A DNA stretch of 64,000 nt from Paenibacillus sp. DMB5 (GTDB lineage: Bacteria; Bacillota; Bacilli; Paenibacillales; Paenibacillaceae): NCBI RefSeq assembly GCF_001517085.1, contig NZ_LRAC01000131.1, forward strand, positions 27,748 through 91,747, in the 5' to 3' direction. This document shows, piece by piece, positions 25,505 through 35,500 of this stretch; position 1 is the stretch's first letter, and each line of letters begins with the position of its first letter. Below the pieces are notes generated by a model. It was not told where the DNA came from, did not search any database, and saw only the letters and a list, made by a program, of their open reading frames with translations. The position numbers and the translations under genes were made by a program.

Positions 25505-26959
25505 ATGAGTTCAATTCCTGCAACCTATCAGGAGGATGAGGTGATTCAGAAGAAACGCTGGGTCATTCTGATCGTTCTTAATCTGTTTACATTTATGTCC
25601 ACACTGGACGGGAGCATTGTCAATATTGCACTGCCAGTGCTGGTTAAGCAGCTCAATCTGCCTGTAGCCCAGGTCGAATGGGTCACAACCGGTTATTTAA
25701 TGGCTATCTGCGCCGTCATTCTGTTCTTTGGCAAGCTGGGCGATATGGCCGGCAAGATCAGGATTTTCAGAATCGGAACGGTCGTGTTTATCGTCGGCTC
25801 CTTACTCTGCGGCTTGAGTACCAATCTCCCGTTCCTGATTGTCTCCCGGGTCATCCAGGCGGTTGGCGCTTCAATGACGATGGCGAACAGCCAGGGGATT
25901 GTTACCGATATTTTTCCGGCTAATGAACGCGGCAAAGCGCTGGGCCTGATCGGTACCTTTGTGTCGCTGGGCAGCATCGCCGGACCGAGTCTGGGCGGCA
26001 TTATTGTGTCTACGCTGGGCTGGGAATATATTTTCTGGGTCAACGTGCCGATTGGCCTGATTGCGATTGTGCTGGGAACCAAGGTGCTGCCGAAGGATCT
26101 GATCCGGGTAAAATCCAAAATCGATCTCCCGGGCAGCCTGCTGTTCTCCTTTTTTATCATCACGCTGTTCGCCGGCCTGCTGCTGGGTCAGCAGCTCGGG
26201 TACAGCGACGGCCGCATTATTGCGGCTCTTGCCGCCGCTGCCGTTTCCTTTGCTGTTTTTCTGATGGTCGAGCTGCGCAGCTCGGCTCCTCTGCTGCAGC
26301 TGTCGCTTTTCAAGAACACTTTGTTTTCACTAAGTATCCTGTGTGCCTTTCTGGTCTTTGTCGCTAATTTCTGCTTCAATATCATCTCGCCGTTCTATGC
26401 GCAGAATATGCTGGGCCTGTCGCCGTTCTATGCCGGGTTCCTGCTGATGCTCTTCCCGATTTCGATGGTGATCATTGCGCCGCTCAGCGGGGCGCTCTCC
26501 GACAGGATCGGCTCCGAATTCCTGACCTTTGCCGGCCTGATTGTAATGGTGATCGCCCAGTTTGGACTGGCCCGGCTGCATGAAGGAAGCTCCGTGATCC
26601 TGGTCGGCCTGTGGATTGCCATGCTCGGGGTCGGCAGCGGGCTGTTCCAGTCGCCGAACAACTCGCTGATCATGAGCAAGGTGCCGCGTACCCAGCTCGG
26701 CTCGGCGGGCAGTGTCAATTCGCTGGTCCGCAACGTCGGGATGGTGGTCGGGATTACAATTGCCACCTCGATCCTGTTCAACGTGATGAGCAGCAAGGCC
26801 GGATACCGGGTAACCGGGCTGGTTGCCGGCCGGCCGGATATTTTCCTCTCGGGAATGCATGTTGTGTTCATGACCTCCTCGGCAATTTGTCTTGTATCGG
26901 CGCTGCTGACAGGCTGGCGGATGGTCACGATCCGCAAGAGTAAGCAGGCCCGGGCTTGA
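25505..26959 (+). CDS. MFS multidrug transporter, DHA2 (EmrB/QacA) family
   Basis: A 484-residue permease with about fourteen helices. The opening FTFMSTLDGSIVNIALPVL and motif C-like GPSLGGIIVSTLGWEYIFWVNVPIGL are DHA2 hallmarks. It is an export pump driven by the proton gradient; the drug or metabolite is unknown. ATG 25505 has AGAGGGTG eight bases upstream. Transcription starts within the twin-operator region, so repression by the divergent MarR protein is expected. Confidence 0.92.
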   Translation: MSSIPATYQEDEVIQKKRWVILIVLNLFTFMSTLDGSIVNIALPVLVKQLNLPVAQVEWVTTGYLMAICAVILFFGKLGDMAGKIRIFRIGTVVFIVGSLLCGLSTNLPFLIVSRVIQAVGASMTMANSQGIVTDIFPANERGKALGLIGTFVSLGSIAGPSLGGIIVSTLGWEYIFWVNVPIGLIAIVLGTKVLPKDLIRVKSKIDLPGSLLFSFFIITLFAGLLLGQQLGYSDGRIIAALAAAAVSFAVFLMVELRSSAPLLQLSLFKNTLFSLSILCAFLVFVANFCFNIISPFYAQNMLGLSPFYAGFLLMLFPISMVIIAPLSGALSDRIGSEFLTFAGLIVMVIAQFGLARLHEGSSVILVGLWIAMLGVGSGLFQSPNNSLIMSKVPRTQLGSAGSVNSLVRNVGMVVGITIATSILFNVMSSKAGYRVTGLVAGRPDIFLSGMHVVFMTSSAICLVSALLTGWRMVTIRKSKQARA

Positions 26960-27027
26960 GGCAGAAGCTTTTTACAGCAAGAATCTGCTGCAGCACAATG
27001 GTGCAGTAAATCTTTTTTAGCCGGAAT

Positions 27028-27054
27028 TGTCACACATCTGCTGTCTGCTTTGTC
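27028..27054 (+). promoter_or_regulatory. ECF41-type promoter before the decarboxylase-sigma operon
   Basis: TGTCACA (27028-27034) is followed after exactly 16 bases by TGTC (27051-27054). The known ECF41 target consensus is TGTCACA-N16-CGTC, so only one base differs. Confidence 0.75.
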
Positions 27055-27090
27055 TCCATTATTGAACATCACTTTTGGAGGCGATCGAAA

Positions 27091-27534
27091 ATGAGCTTGA
27101 AATTCAATTACAGACAGGTTAACGCACCCGCATTCCGGGCCATGATGACTATGGAGCAGCATACGGGCGGACGCGGACTGGACAAGGTGCTCACCGAGCT
27201 GGTCAAAATTAGAGTGTCACAGATTAACGGCTGTGCCTTCTGCCTGGATATGCATGCCAAGGATCTGCTGAAGCTGGGAGATTATCAGGATAGGCTGGTT
27301 CTGGTCAGCGTGTGGCGCGAGGCGCCCATTTTTACGGAGAAGGAAAGAGCAGTGCTGGAGCTTGCCGAGGCCGTTACCCATATCAGCCACGGCGGAGTTC
27401 CGCAGGCAGTTTATGACAGGGTGCGCGAATTCGTCAGCGAAGAGGAGTACGTCGACTGGATCATGAGCATCAACATGATTAACAGCTGGAACCGGATTGC
27501 TATTTCAACAGGCATGTATCCGGGCTTGTTCTAA
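27091..27534 (+). CDS. Carboxymuconolactone decarboxylase (AhpD-like) family protein
   Basis: A 147-residue protein with the AhpD-core CxxC motif in NGCAFCLDMHAKDLLKLG, giving a redox-active Cys pair with a following His. Proteins of this type act as alkylhydroperoxidase-like reductases or as decarboxylases. It lies 24 bases before the ECF sigma gene, and this exact pairing is the hallmark of the ECF41 group. GGAGGCGAT precedes the ATG, and an ECF41-type promoter lies 37 bases further up. Confidence 0.9.
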   Translation: MSLKFNYRQVNAPAFRAMMTMEQHTGGRGLDKVLTELVKIRVSQINGCAFCLDMHAKDLLKLGDYQDRLVLVSVWREAPIFTEKERAVLELAEAVTHISHGGVPQAVYDRVREFVSEEEYVDWIMSINMINSWNRIAISTGMYPGLF

Positions 27535-27558
27535 ATAGAAGGAGCGGAGGGACAGCAC

Positions 27559-28539
27559 GTGTTAAATGCACGCGACAGCAGGACGGGAGGGCCAGAGCAG
27601 GGAATTTCGACACAAACGGAGGAACGGAAGGATTTGGAGAATCCGGCTGATTTCGGGGAGCTGTATGTTAACTATAATAAATATGCCTTCTCGATCGCCT
27701 ACCGTATGCTGGGGACAGTGGCGGATGCGGAGGACGTGGTCCAGGACTGCTTCGCAGACCTCCAGCATCGTGAACGGAGCGGTATTGATAACATCAAGGC
27801 GTATATCGCCAAAAGCATCACCAACCGCTGCCTGAACCTGCTGAATTCCGCTCATGCCCGCAGGGAGACTTACATCGGAGAATGGCTGCCTGAGCCGGTA
27901 AGCGAGCTCTACGACGGGCCGGAGGAGGCGGCTGAGCGGAAGGATACGCTCTCCTTTGCTTTCCTTGTTCTGCTGGAGAAGCTGTCGCCGGTTGAAAGAG
28001 CCGTATTTGTTCTCCGCGAAGCGTATCAATACGATTATGAGGCGATTGCCACGATGACCGGCAAAACCGGGAGCAACTGCCGGCAGATCTTCAGCCGTGT
28101 GAAGCGTACGCTGCAGGCGTCACCGGCGGCAGAGGCGCTCACGCCTGCACCGGAGCAGGCCCGCAGGGGGCTGCTTCAACGGTTCACGTCCGCCTTCACC
28201 GCGCATGATGTGAGCGGGATGCTGGCGCTGCTGACCGAGCAGCCTGTCCTTGTGGCTGACGGCGGCGGGCGGGAGGTTCATACCATCCTCCGGCCGATGA
28301 TTGGGCGCAAGGGCGTGCTCGCGCTGCTTACCTCGCGCAGAGTGCTTAACCGGATGAGAAGCTGGGAGGCTGCGATCGAAAGCATTAACGGTGAGCCCAA
28401 CCTTGTCTATAGACAAGAGGGAGAGGTCAAAGCTGTGCTCTGCCTGGCCCTGAACCGCAGCGGTGAACAGATTCAGAGCCTGTATCTGATTATGGGACCG
28501 GAGAAGCTGGGCCATATTCTGCCCTCGCCCCTCGGGTGA
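27559..28539 (+). CDS. ECF41-group RNA polymerase sigma factor (SigJ-like)
   Basis: A 326-residue sigma factor, longer than ordinary ECF proteins. Region 2 includes YSIAYRMLGTVADAEDVVQD-like sequence (FSIAYRMLGTVADAEDVVQD) and region 4 includes LSPVERAVFVLREAYQYDYEAIA. The added C-terminal SnoaL-like domain holds DGGGR, matching the ECF41 DGGGK motif, and ends with MGPEKLGHI in place of the usual NPDKL. In ECF41 this extension, not an anti-sigma factor, modulates activity. A GTG start is supported by GGAGGG. Its expected target is the upstream promoter of its own operon. Confidence 0.92.
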   Translation: MLNARDSRTGGPEQGISTQTEERKDLENPADFGELYVNYNKYAFSIAYRMLGTVADAEDVVQDCFADLQHRERSGIDNIKAYIAKSITNRCLNLLNSAHARRETYIGEWLPEPVSELYDGPEEAAERKDTLSFAFLVLLEKLSPVERAVFVLREAYQYDYEAIATMTGKTGSNCRQIFSRVKRTLQASPAAEALTPAPEQARRGLLQRFTSAFTAHDVSGMLALLTEQPVLVADGGGREVHTILRPMIGRKGVLALLTSRRVLNRMRSWEAAIESINGEPNLVYRQEGEVKAVLCLALNRSGEQIQSLYLIMGPEKLGHILPSPLG

Positions 28540-28603
28540 CCCGAACGCTGTTCCCTTTGACAGGATTGCAGGCAGCCTGCAACCCGCTTAACGCACGCAT
28601 CAT

Positions 28604-28640
28604 AAAAGCGCCGCTCCCAATACTTGGGGCGGCGCTTTTT
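28604..28640. terminator. Bidirectional terminator between sigma factor and UPF0210 genes
   Basis: AAAAGCGCCGC pairs with GCGGCGCTTTT, with a CCC/GGG extension, and has T-runs on both strands. Confidence 0.85.
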
Positions 28641-28650
28641 GGCCTGAGCT

Positions 28651-30009
28651 TTAGTTCTTGAAGCTGTGAATCGGTGCAGGAATCCGGCCGCCGCGGTTAA
28701 CGAACTCGGCACAGTTGAACGGATTGACGGCCATAACCGGAGCGTAGCCGAGCAGGCCGCCGAATTCGACCATTTCGCCGACTTCCTTGCCGATTACCGG
28801 AATCACGCGGACAGCGGTCGTCTTATTGTTGACCATGCCGATTGCCGCTTCATCAGCGATAATGCCGGAGATGGTTTCCTTGCTGGTGCTGCCCGGAATG
28901 GCAATCATATCAAGACCGACCGAGCAGACGCAGGTCATCGCTTCCAGCTTCTCCAGCGTCAGCGCCCCGCGCTGTACGGCCTGGATCATCCCGTGGTCCT
29001 CGCTGACCGGGATGAAGGCGCCGCTTAACCCGCCGACATAGGAGGAGGCCATTACGCCGCCTTTTTTGACATTGTCGTTGAGAATGGCAAGCGCCGCTGT
29101 AGTGCCCGGAGCCCCGGCTTCCTCCAGGCCCATGACCTGGAAGATCTCGGCGATGGAATCCCCGATCAGCGGGGTAGGCGCCAGCGACAGGTCGATGATG
29201 CCAAATGGTACGCCGAGGCGCTTGGAAGCCTCCTGGGCCACAAGCTGGCCGACCCGGGTTACCTTGAAGGCCGTCCGCTTGATCGTCTCGCAGAGCGTTT
29301 CAAAATCCTGGCCCTTTACTTCCTCCAGCGCACGCTTGATTACACCGGGTCCGCTGACACCTACGTTAATGACACATTCGCGCTCCCCGACCCCGTGGAA
29401 GGCACCGGCCATGAACGGGTTATCCTCGACCGCGTTGCAGAACACAACCAGCTTAGCACAGCCGATCGAGTCGCGGTCCTTGGTACGCTCTGCAGTCTGC
29501 AGAATGATGTCGCCCATCAGCTTGACGGCATCCATGTTGATCCCGCTCCGTGACGAGCCCACGTTGACCGAGGAGCAGACCCGTTCGGTTACAGCCAGCG
29601 CTTCGGGAATGCTGTCAATCAGAATACGGTCGCCTTTGGTGCAGCCCTTCTGCACGAGTGCGGAGAATCCGCCGATAAAGTTAACACCGACCTCTTTGGC
29701 GGCCTTGTCCAGAATTTCTGCAACCGGCACATAGGAATCTGTATGTACAGCGCCTGCTGCAATGGAGATCGGAGTTACGGAAATGCGTTTATTGACGATC
29801 GGCACGCCGAACTGCCGCTCCAGATCCTCACCGGTCTTGACCAGCTTCTCGGCGGAGCGGGTGATTTTATCATATACATTCTGGTTGAACACGCGCATAT
29901 CGGTATGCGAGCAGTCCATCAGGCTGATTCCCATCGTAATGGTGCGGACATCCAGATTCATTTCCCGGATCATCTGATTCGTTTCCTGTACTTCAACACG
30001 TGATATCAT
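28651..30009 (-). CDS. UPF0210/PFL family protein
   Basis: A 452-residue cytoplasmic protein of the conserved UPF0210 (DUF711) group. Recognisable stretches are MGISLMDCSHTDMRVFNQNVYDKI near the N-terminus, NFIGGFSALVQKG and VNVGSSRSGINMDAV, and the end NPFNCAEFVNRGGRIPAPIHS. It is annotated in databases as PFL-like but no activity is established. AAAGGAGACG precedes the ATG. It is always found behind a small ACT-domain gene, as here, which suggests ligand-controlled function. Confidence 0.9.
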   Translation of the reverse strand: MISRVEVQETNQMIREMNLDVRTITMGISLMDCSHTDMRVFNQNVYDKITRSAEKLVKTGEDLERQFGVPIVNKRISVTPISIAAGAVHTDSYVPVAEILDKAAKEVGVNFIGGFSALVQKGCTKGDRILIDSIPEALAVTERVCSSVNVGSSRSGINMDAVKLMGDIILQTAERTKDRDSIGCAKLVVFCNAVEDNPFMAGAFHGVGERECVINVGVSGPGVIKRALEEVKGQDFETLCETIKRTAFKVTRVGQLVAQEASKRLGVPFGIIDLSLAPTPLIGDSIAEIFQVMGLEEAGAPGTTAALAILNDNVKKGGVMASSYVGGLSGAFIPVSEDHGMIQAVQRGALTLEKLEAMTCVCSVGLDMIAIPGSTSKETISGIIADEAAIGMVNNKTTAVRVIPVIGKEVGEMVEFGGLLGYAPVMAVNPFNCAEFVNRGGRIPAPIHSFKN

Positions 30010-30030
30010 TGTCTTCGTCTCCTTTGGCTG

Positions 30031-30300
30031 CTAGATGCGGTGCATAATGTTGAAGATATCTTCATGCTGGAGCTTGATCTCAACACCGATATCCTCACCA
30101 ACCTGCTGCAGGTCCAGGACGATCTCCTCAAAAGACTTGCTCGGCGCGGAAATGTCGACAATCATCATCATGTTAAAATAGTCCTGAACAATCGTCTGTG
30201 AGATGTCCAGAATGTTCAGATTGTGTTCAGCAAGGTATGTACAGACTCTGGCGATAATTCCTACTTTGTCTTTTCCCAGTACAGTAATAATTCCCTTCAA
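30031..30300 (-). CDS. UPF0237 ACT-domain protein
   Basis: An 89-residue single ACT domain: MKGIITVLGKDKVGIIARVCTYLAEHNLNI then the second strand-helix unit. ACT domains bind amino acids or similar ligands as dimers. TTG 30300 is the start, with AGGAGG about eight bases upstream. It forms an operon with the UPF0210 gene 21 bases downstream, a conserved pair in Firmicutes and archaea. Confidence 0.9.
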   Translation of the reverse strand: MKGIITVLGKDKVGIIARVCTYLAEHNLNILDISQTIVQDYFNMMMIVDISAPSKSFEEIVLDLQQVGEDIGVEIKLQHEDIFNIMHRI

Positions 30301-30426
30301 TGAAAAAGCCTCCTATTTTATACTAGTCTATTCATCGCCGCTTTAACGGGATGAACCGTTTTAATTATTATCACAAATGCCGGCACACTCATCAACCAAA
30401 GGTTTTTTGTCGGTTTGATTATATTT

Positions 30427-30455
30427 TTGATCTTGACGCTGATATTCTTTAGAAT
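30427..30455 (+). promoter_or_regulatory. Promoter of the GGDEF/hybrid kinase operon
   Basis: TTGATC (30427-30432), a 17-base spacer and TAGAAT (30450-30455) fit the SigA pattern. Downstream, TGTTGACAGT occurs twice (30458-30467 and 30493-30502), which might be a regulator site. Confidence 0.55.
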
Positions 30456-30528
30456 AGTGTTGACAGTATATGAAAAAAATGATGAAGTGATATGTTGACA
30501 GTTTGATAGTACGTTCAAAGGAGTAATC

Positions 30529-32163
30529 ATGACAACGAGAAAATATAAAGAGCTTGTGGAGCAGCGGACGAGGCAGACTCTGGAAACGTGGTCGGGGCAG
30601 CAGTCAGTCGGAGAGCGGGAGATTTACCGTTTTTTGCATAATCTGAAGGGAACCGCGGGCACGGTCGGTCTGGACCGGGTAGAGCGGTTTGCGGGCAGCG
30701 CGCTGCTGTATTTCTCGGATCGCAGTGATAAAGTCTGGCTGGAGGCGGAATGGCGCGAGGTTTTATATCCTTTGCTCGGGCTGTTTGGCGGAGATGAGTC
30801 ATCCGGTGCAGTGCCCGATCCCGTTAATGATATAAGCCTTCTTAACGGCGCAAGCCAGCAGAAGTATGAAATTCTGCTTATTGATGACGATGTGGAGCTT
30901 GTTGCCTTTTTAAGAGAATCCCTGGAACGTCATTCTTATTATGTGAATATAGCGATGTCTGCCGAGCGCGGGCTTAAGCTGTTCTACGAGAGCCGGCCGG
31001 ATATGATTCTGCTGGACATTCTGCTGCCGGACCAGAGCGGAATAGATGTGCTGCACCAGATTATCGGCAAGGCTACACAAGAACGGATTCCGATCCTTAT
31101 TATCAGCGGCGAGAATTCCAAGGACATTCAGCTGTACGCGTATTCATTAGGTGTTATGGATTATATATCCAAGCCGGTGGACATCGACCTGTTCCTGATG
31201 CTGATCAAGAACCGTTTTGAGCTAAAGAAGGAGTGGCAGAAGTCCATTATTATCGATGAGCTGACCGGTGCCTATAACCGCAGGTTCTTTAACCAGACGA
31301 TGAAGCAGCTGATCTCTGACTTCAGGCGGACGGAGCGGACCTTTTCCCTGGCCCTGCTTGATCTGGATCACTTCAAGCAGATTAATGATACGTACGGCCA
31401 TCTGACAGGGGACGAGGTGCTTCAGACTTTTTCCGAGCTGGTTCGGGGCTCTATCCGTGTGGAGGACACCTTCTGCCGCTACGGCGGGGAGGAGTTTGCA
31501 CTGTTTATGCCTAATACACCGGCAGCTTCCGCACGTACAGTAATTGAACGGATCCAGAGGCAGTTCGCTGACATGGCGTTTCAGGCCAAGCATGAACTGT
31601 TCCATGTAACCTTTTCGGGCGGAATTACAGAGATCCGGGCTTCCCGGGATACCCCTGAAGGGCTGATCGAGGATGCCGACCAGGCTCTGTATGCCAGCAA
31701 GCATGCGGGAAGAAACCAGACCACCCTGTACGATGATTACCTCCCGGCGGGCAAGGCGGAGAAAGTACTGAAGGTTATTATGGTTGATGATGATGCGCTG
31801 ATCCGGAAAATTGTTGTCAAACAGTTCATGGACTGGAAACCCGCGAATATCTCCAGGGTAGAGGTGAGCAGCTACGAAAGCGGAGTGAAATTCCTACAAT
31901 CCGGCTGGTATTCTGCCGATGATAAATATATCGTCCTGCTGGACGGCATTATGCCGGAGATGGACGGGCTGGAGGTGCTGGAGCAGCTCCGCAGCAGCTA
32001 TCCGGAGGTAAACCTCCTCGTGGTCATGCTTACAGGCCGTAATGATCAGCAGGATATTATCCATGCGCTGCAGATGGGGGCGGATGATTATATCATCAAG
32101 CCGTTCCACCTGCCGGAGCTGCTGATGCGGGTCGAGCGGCTGGCACACAGATTTTTATTTTAA
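30529..32163 (+). CDS. HPt-REC-GGDEF-REC signalling protein (diguanylate cyclase)
   Basis: A 544-residue cytoplasmic protein. An HPt-like helix bundle has its phosphorylatable His at 37 (FLHNLKGTAGTVG). The first receiver domain has Asp163 (LLDILLPDQSG). The GGDEF domain reads RYGGEEFALF with GGEEF at 319-323 and an RxxD inhibitory site (RVED) five residues before. The second receiver has Asp472 (LLDGIMPEMDG). It should make c-di-GMP under phosphorelay control. AAAGGAG precedes the ATG. It leads a three-gene operon with a lone receiver and a hybrid kinase that could be the phosphate source. Confidence 0.92.
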   Translation: MTTRKYKELVEQRTRQTLETWSGQQSVGEREIYRFLHNLKGTAGTVGLDRVERFAGSALLYFSDRSDKVWLEAEWREVLYPLLGLFGGDESSGAVPDPVNDISLLNGASQQKYEILLIDDDVELVAFLRESLERHSYYVNIAMSAERGLKLFYESRPDMILLDILLPDQSGIDVLHQIIGKATQERIPILIISGENSKDIQLYAYSLGVMDYISKPVDIDLFLMLIKNRFELKKEWQKSIIIDELTGAYNRRFFNQTMKQLISDFRRTERTFSLALLDLDHFKQINDTYGHLTGDEVLQTFSELVRGSIRVEDTFCRYGGEEFALFMPNTPAASARTVIERIQRQFADMAFQAKHELFHVTFSGGITEIRASRDTPEGLIEDADQALYASKHAGRNQTTLYDDYLPAGKAEKVLKVIMVDDDALIRKIVVKQFMDWKPANISRVEVSSYESGVKFLQSGWYSADDKYIVLLDGIMPEMDGLEVLEQLRSSYPEVNLLVVMLTGRNDQQDIIHALQMGADDYIIKPFHLPELLMRVERLAHRFLF

Positions 32164-32202
32164 GCAAAGCAGCGGCTGTGCAAACTGAAAGGTGAGAGAA
32201 AG

Positions 32203-32583
32203 ATGCAAAAGGTACTAATTGTCGATGATGAAGATGTTTTGCGCATGCTGATTGAGGACACGCTTGAGGATCTTGAGGAGGTTGAGCTTCACACAGCAGA
32301 GAACGGGCGTGAAGCGATGACCAAGCTGTCAATGAACGAATTCGATCTGGTCATCCTGGATTACATGATGCCGGAGCTGACAGGGATCGAGGTGCTGGGC
32401 CTGCTAAGTGACAAGGTGAAGGCGGCTACCCCGATCCTGATGCTTACTGCCAAGGCGCAGGAGGGTGACCGGAATATTGCCAGAGAAGCGGGCGCCCGCT
32501 ATTTCATGCCTAAACCGTTCAGCCCGATGGAGCTTCTGCAGATTGTGGAGGGGATTCTGGGTGATCAGAAGAAGAATCAGTAA
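32203..32583 (+). CDS. Single-domain response regulator (CheY-like)
   Basis: A 126-residue receiver domain with the acidic pair DDED near the start (VLIVDDEDVLRML), phosphoacceptor Asp in LVILDYMMPELTG, conserved Thr in PILMLTAKAQEG and Lys in YFMPKPFSP. It has no output domain, so it likely shuttles phosphate within the operon or acts by binding a partner. AAGGTGAGAG precedes the ATG. The hybrid kinase gene begins two bases after its stop. Confidence 0.93.
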   Translation: MQKVLIVDDEDVLRMLIEDTLEDLEEVELHTAENGREAMTKLSMNEFDLVILDYMMPELTGIEVLGLLSDKVKAATPILMLTAKAQEGDRNIAREAGARYFMPKPFSPMELLQIVEGILGDQKKNQ

Positions 32584-32584
32584 T

Positions 32585-35500
32585 ATGAGTATCAAAAAGA
32601 AATATTTCCACATCATTGCCGGTCTGATTACAGTGGTTCTACTGACGGGAATTGGCCTTTTTATATATATAAATGCCGAACAGACACGCCTGAACCATAA
32701 CCAGGAGGTACTGCAGAACAAGGCGGATACCATTAATGAGATGGCGGTTACGCTGAACGATGTATTTTTCCGGGTCAGAGGTTATAGTCTGCTTAAGAGC
32801 AGCAACGAGCTTCAGCAGGCTTACGATTCGCTGGAGAAGCTCAGAGGCGTGCTTGAGGATTATTCCGCGCTGAAGCTTTCCCCTGAGGAAGCCACCTTCA
32901 AGGAACATCTGGCCACGTTTGTTGACCAGTACCAGAATGTGACCCTGCCTAAGGCAATCGGCTTCGTCGAGCAGGATGATTATACAAGCCTGCGTGCACT
33001 GGCAGCTGAAGGCAATACTCAGGCGGTGAATGAATTTCTGGCGTATACCAAGCAGTACAACACGCGCTCTGACAAGCTGCTGAGTGATATGGTCGACCAT
33101 TCCCTGAAGCGGGCTAACGAATTCACGTTGCTCGCCTTCGGCCTCAGCACGCTGCTGCTGCTGCTCTTCACACTGATGATCTGGCGGATTCTCAAAATCC
33201 TCATTGATCCGATTGTCAGGCTGGAGGAGGCTACCAATTCGCTTGCTGCCGGAGAAGCGGTAATGATCGGCAAGCTTCATAAGCAGGATGAGATCGGCCG
33301 GCTCTATGAGGCCTTCCTTAATATGGCTCACAGCATTCAGGATAAAGAGGAAGAGCTGATGATGCAGAATGAGGAGCTCCATGCCCAGCAGGATGAGCTT
33401 CAGGACCAGCAGTTCAGGCTGGAACGCTCGCTCGGCGAGATCGAGAGCATGATGAAGGCGCTGGACCAGTCGTCCGCTGTGGCCATCCTCTCACCTAAAG
33501 GGATTTTTACGTATGCCAATGCGAATATGAGTGAATATACAGGCTACAAAAACCCTGAGCTGATCGGTTTTACCTTCCGGCTGCTTGATCTGAGGAATAT
33601 GGAAGCTGCCCGGATGCAGCAGATTGTCGGCAAGCTGAGCACAGGCGGCGTATGGAGCGATGAGGTTCAGCTGGGCATGAAGAACGGTACACCGGTCTGG
33701 CTGCACATGACCATTATGCCTTATCTGAATGATGAGGGGCAGGTCTACCAGTACATTCTGATAGCCAACAATATTACCTCCATGAAAAATGTGCAGCAGA
33801 AGCTGGCGGAGACGCTCAAAAATACGGAGCAGACCAAGATCATGCTGGAACGCAGCAATCAGCTGAATCATGACATTACCTATACACTCGATAAACAGGA
33901 GTTTGCCGAGAAATTTATCGAGTTCATGAACCGCCAGTATGCCTTTGATTCCAGTGTGTTTTTCCTGGTTAAGGACCAGATTACGGTGGTCCGGGGAGTT
34001 CCCCAGGAGAATGTTGACCGTTATCTGGGCAGTGAGAGCGGCAATATGCTCTACCGGATGCAGACGGAGAAATCTTATATAACCAGACGGCCGGCTACGC
34101 TGCGTGAACAGGGAATTGCCCCTGAGCCGGTTCTCTCCTACGATTATTACTCTACTGTTGTAAATGCCCAGGACGAGGTGCTTGCCGTATTCTGCGGTAC
34201 CCGGATCGGACATTCCTTCAACGAGGAAGAAATTAACGAAATCCAGGGCATGATGAACCGGGTGGGCCTGGCCATCGAGCGGCTGTTCATGTATGAGGAA
34301 ATTGAGCACGGCCGCAGGCTGAACCGCGACATTGTCAATAATGTCAACGAGGGTATCCAGTTTGTCCAGATGGACGGCGGCATGCTGCAGATGAACCAGG
34401 CACTTGCGCTGATGTTTGACTATCATGAATGGTTCGAAGGCGACCTGATCCCGCTGGAACGCTGGAGCGGGCATTTCACACGGATGGCCAATGAATCGGA
34501 AGAGCTGGAGCAGTTCTACCAAAAGGCAATGTCCGAGCATTTTATTGAATCCAGCTCCATGAAGTATTCCATCGGTAAAGATACGCTGAAGCATGTGGAT
34601 ATGTATGCCATACCGGTATTCCGCCGGGAGACGCGCTTCGGGACACTGTTCGTCCACCGTGACATCACCCGCGAATACGAGCTTGATCTGATGAAGTCTG
34701 AGCTGGTCAGCACAGTCAGCCATGAGCTGCGGACCCCGCTGTCGAGCGTACTGGGCTTCACCGAACTGCTGCTGTCCAAGACAATGAAGCCTGAGAAGCA
34801 GCTGAAATATCTGGAGACCATTCACCGGGAAGCCCAGCGGCTGACAGATCTGATCAATGATTTTCTTGACCTGCAGCGGATGGAGTCAGGCACCCAGCAG
34901 TATAACCAGCAGCCGCTTAATCTCAGCGAGCTTGTCATGGGCGTCATTGACCAATACAAGGTCGGCGGCACTCATAATTTCCTGTTTGAGGACGAGGCCC
35001 ACAACGCCGAGGTTGAGGTGGACCGGGATAAAATCGTTCAGGTGATGACCAATCTGCTCAGCAATGCGATCAAGTTCTCCCCAGGTGCAAGTGAGATCAA
35101 GGTGTCCCTGCACAACGAGGCGGAGCGGATTATCGTGCAGATTCAGGATCACGGTCTGGGCATTCCCAAGAACCAGATCGGACAGCTGTTCCAGAAATTC
35201 AGACGCGTTGACAACAGCGCCTCCAAACGGATCGGCGGAACCGGTCTGGGCCTTGCGATCTGCAAGGAAATTATCGAGAAGCAGAAAGGCTCCATCGGCA
35301 TCGAGTCGGAGGAAGGCGAAGGCTCGACTGTATGGTTCAGCCTTCCGGTCCTGCATTCACCGGGAAGCCGTCATGAAGACGAGCCGGTGAAGTCAAGTCC
35401 CGAGAAGGATCAGAAGCCTAACGTAATGATTGTAGAGGATGATTACAGCCTGTCCCTGCTGCTGTCTGAGGAGCTGAAGGGCAAGGGCTTCCGCGTAACC

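Noticed and set aside
33491..34825. A 444-codon frame antisense to the hybrid kinase gene
   Set aside because: The plus strand carries complete PAS, GAF and HisKA motifs; the antisense product has no motif or binding site.
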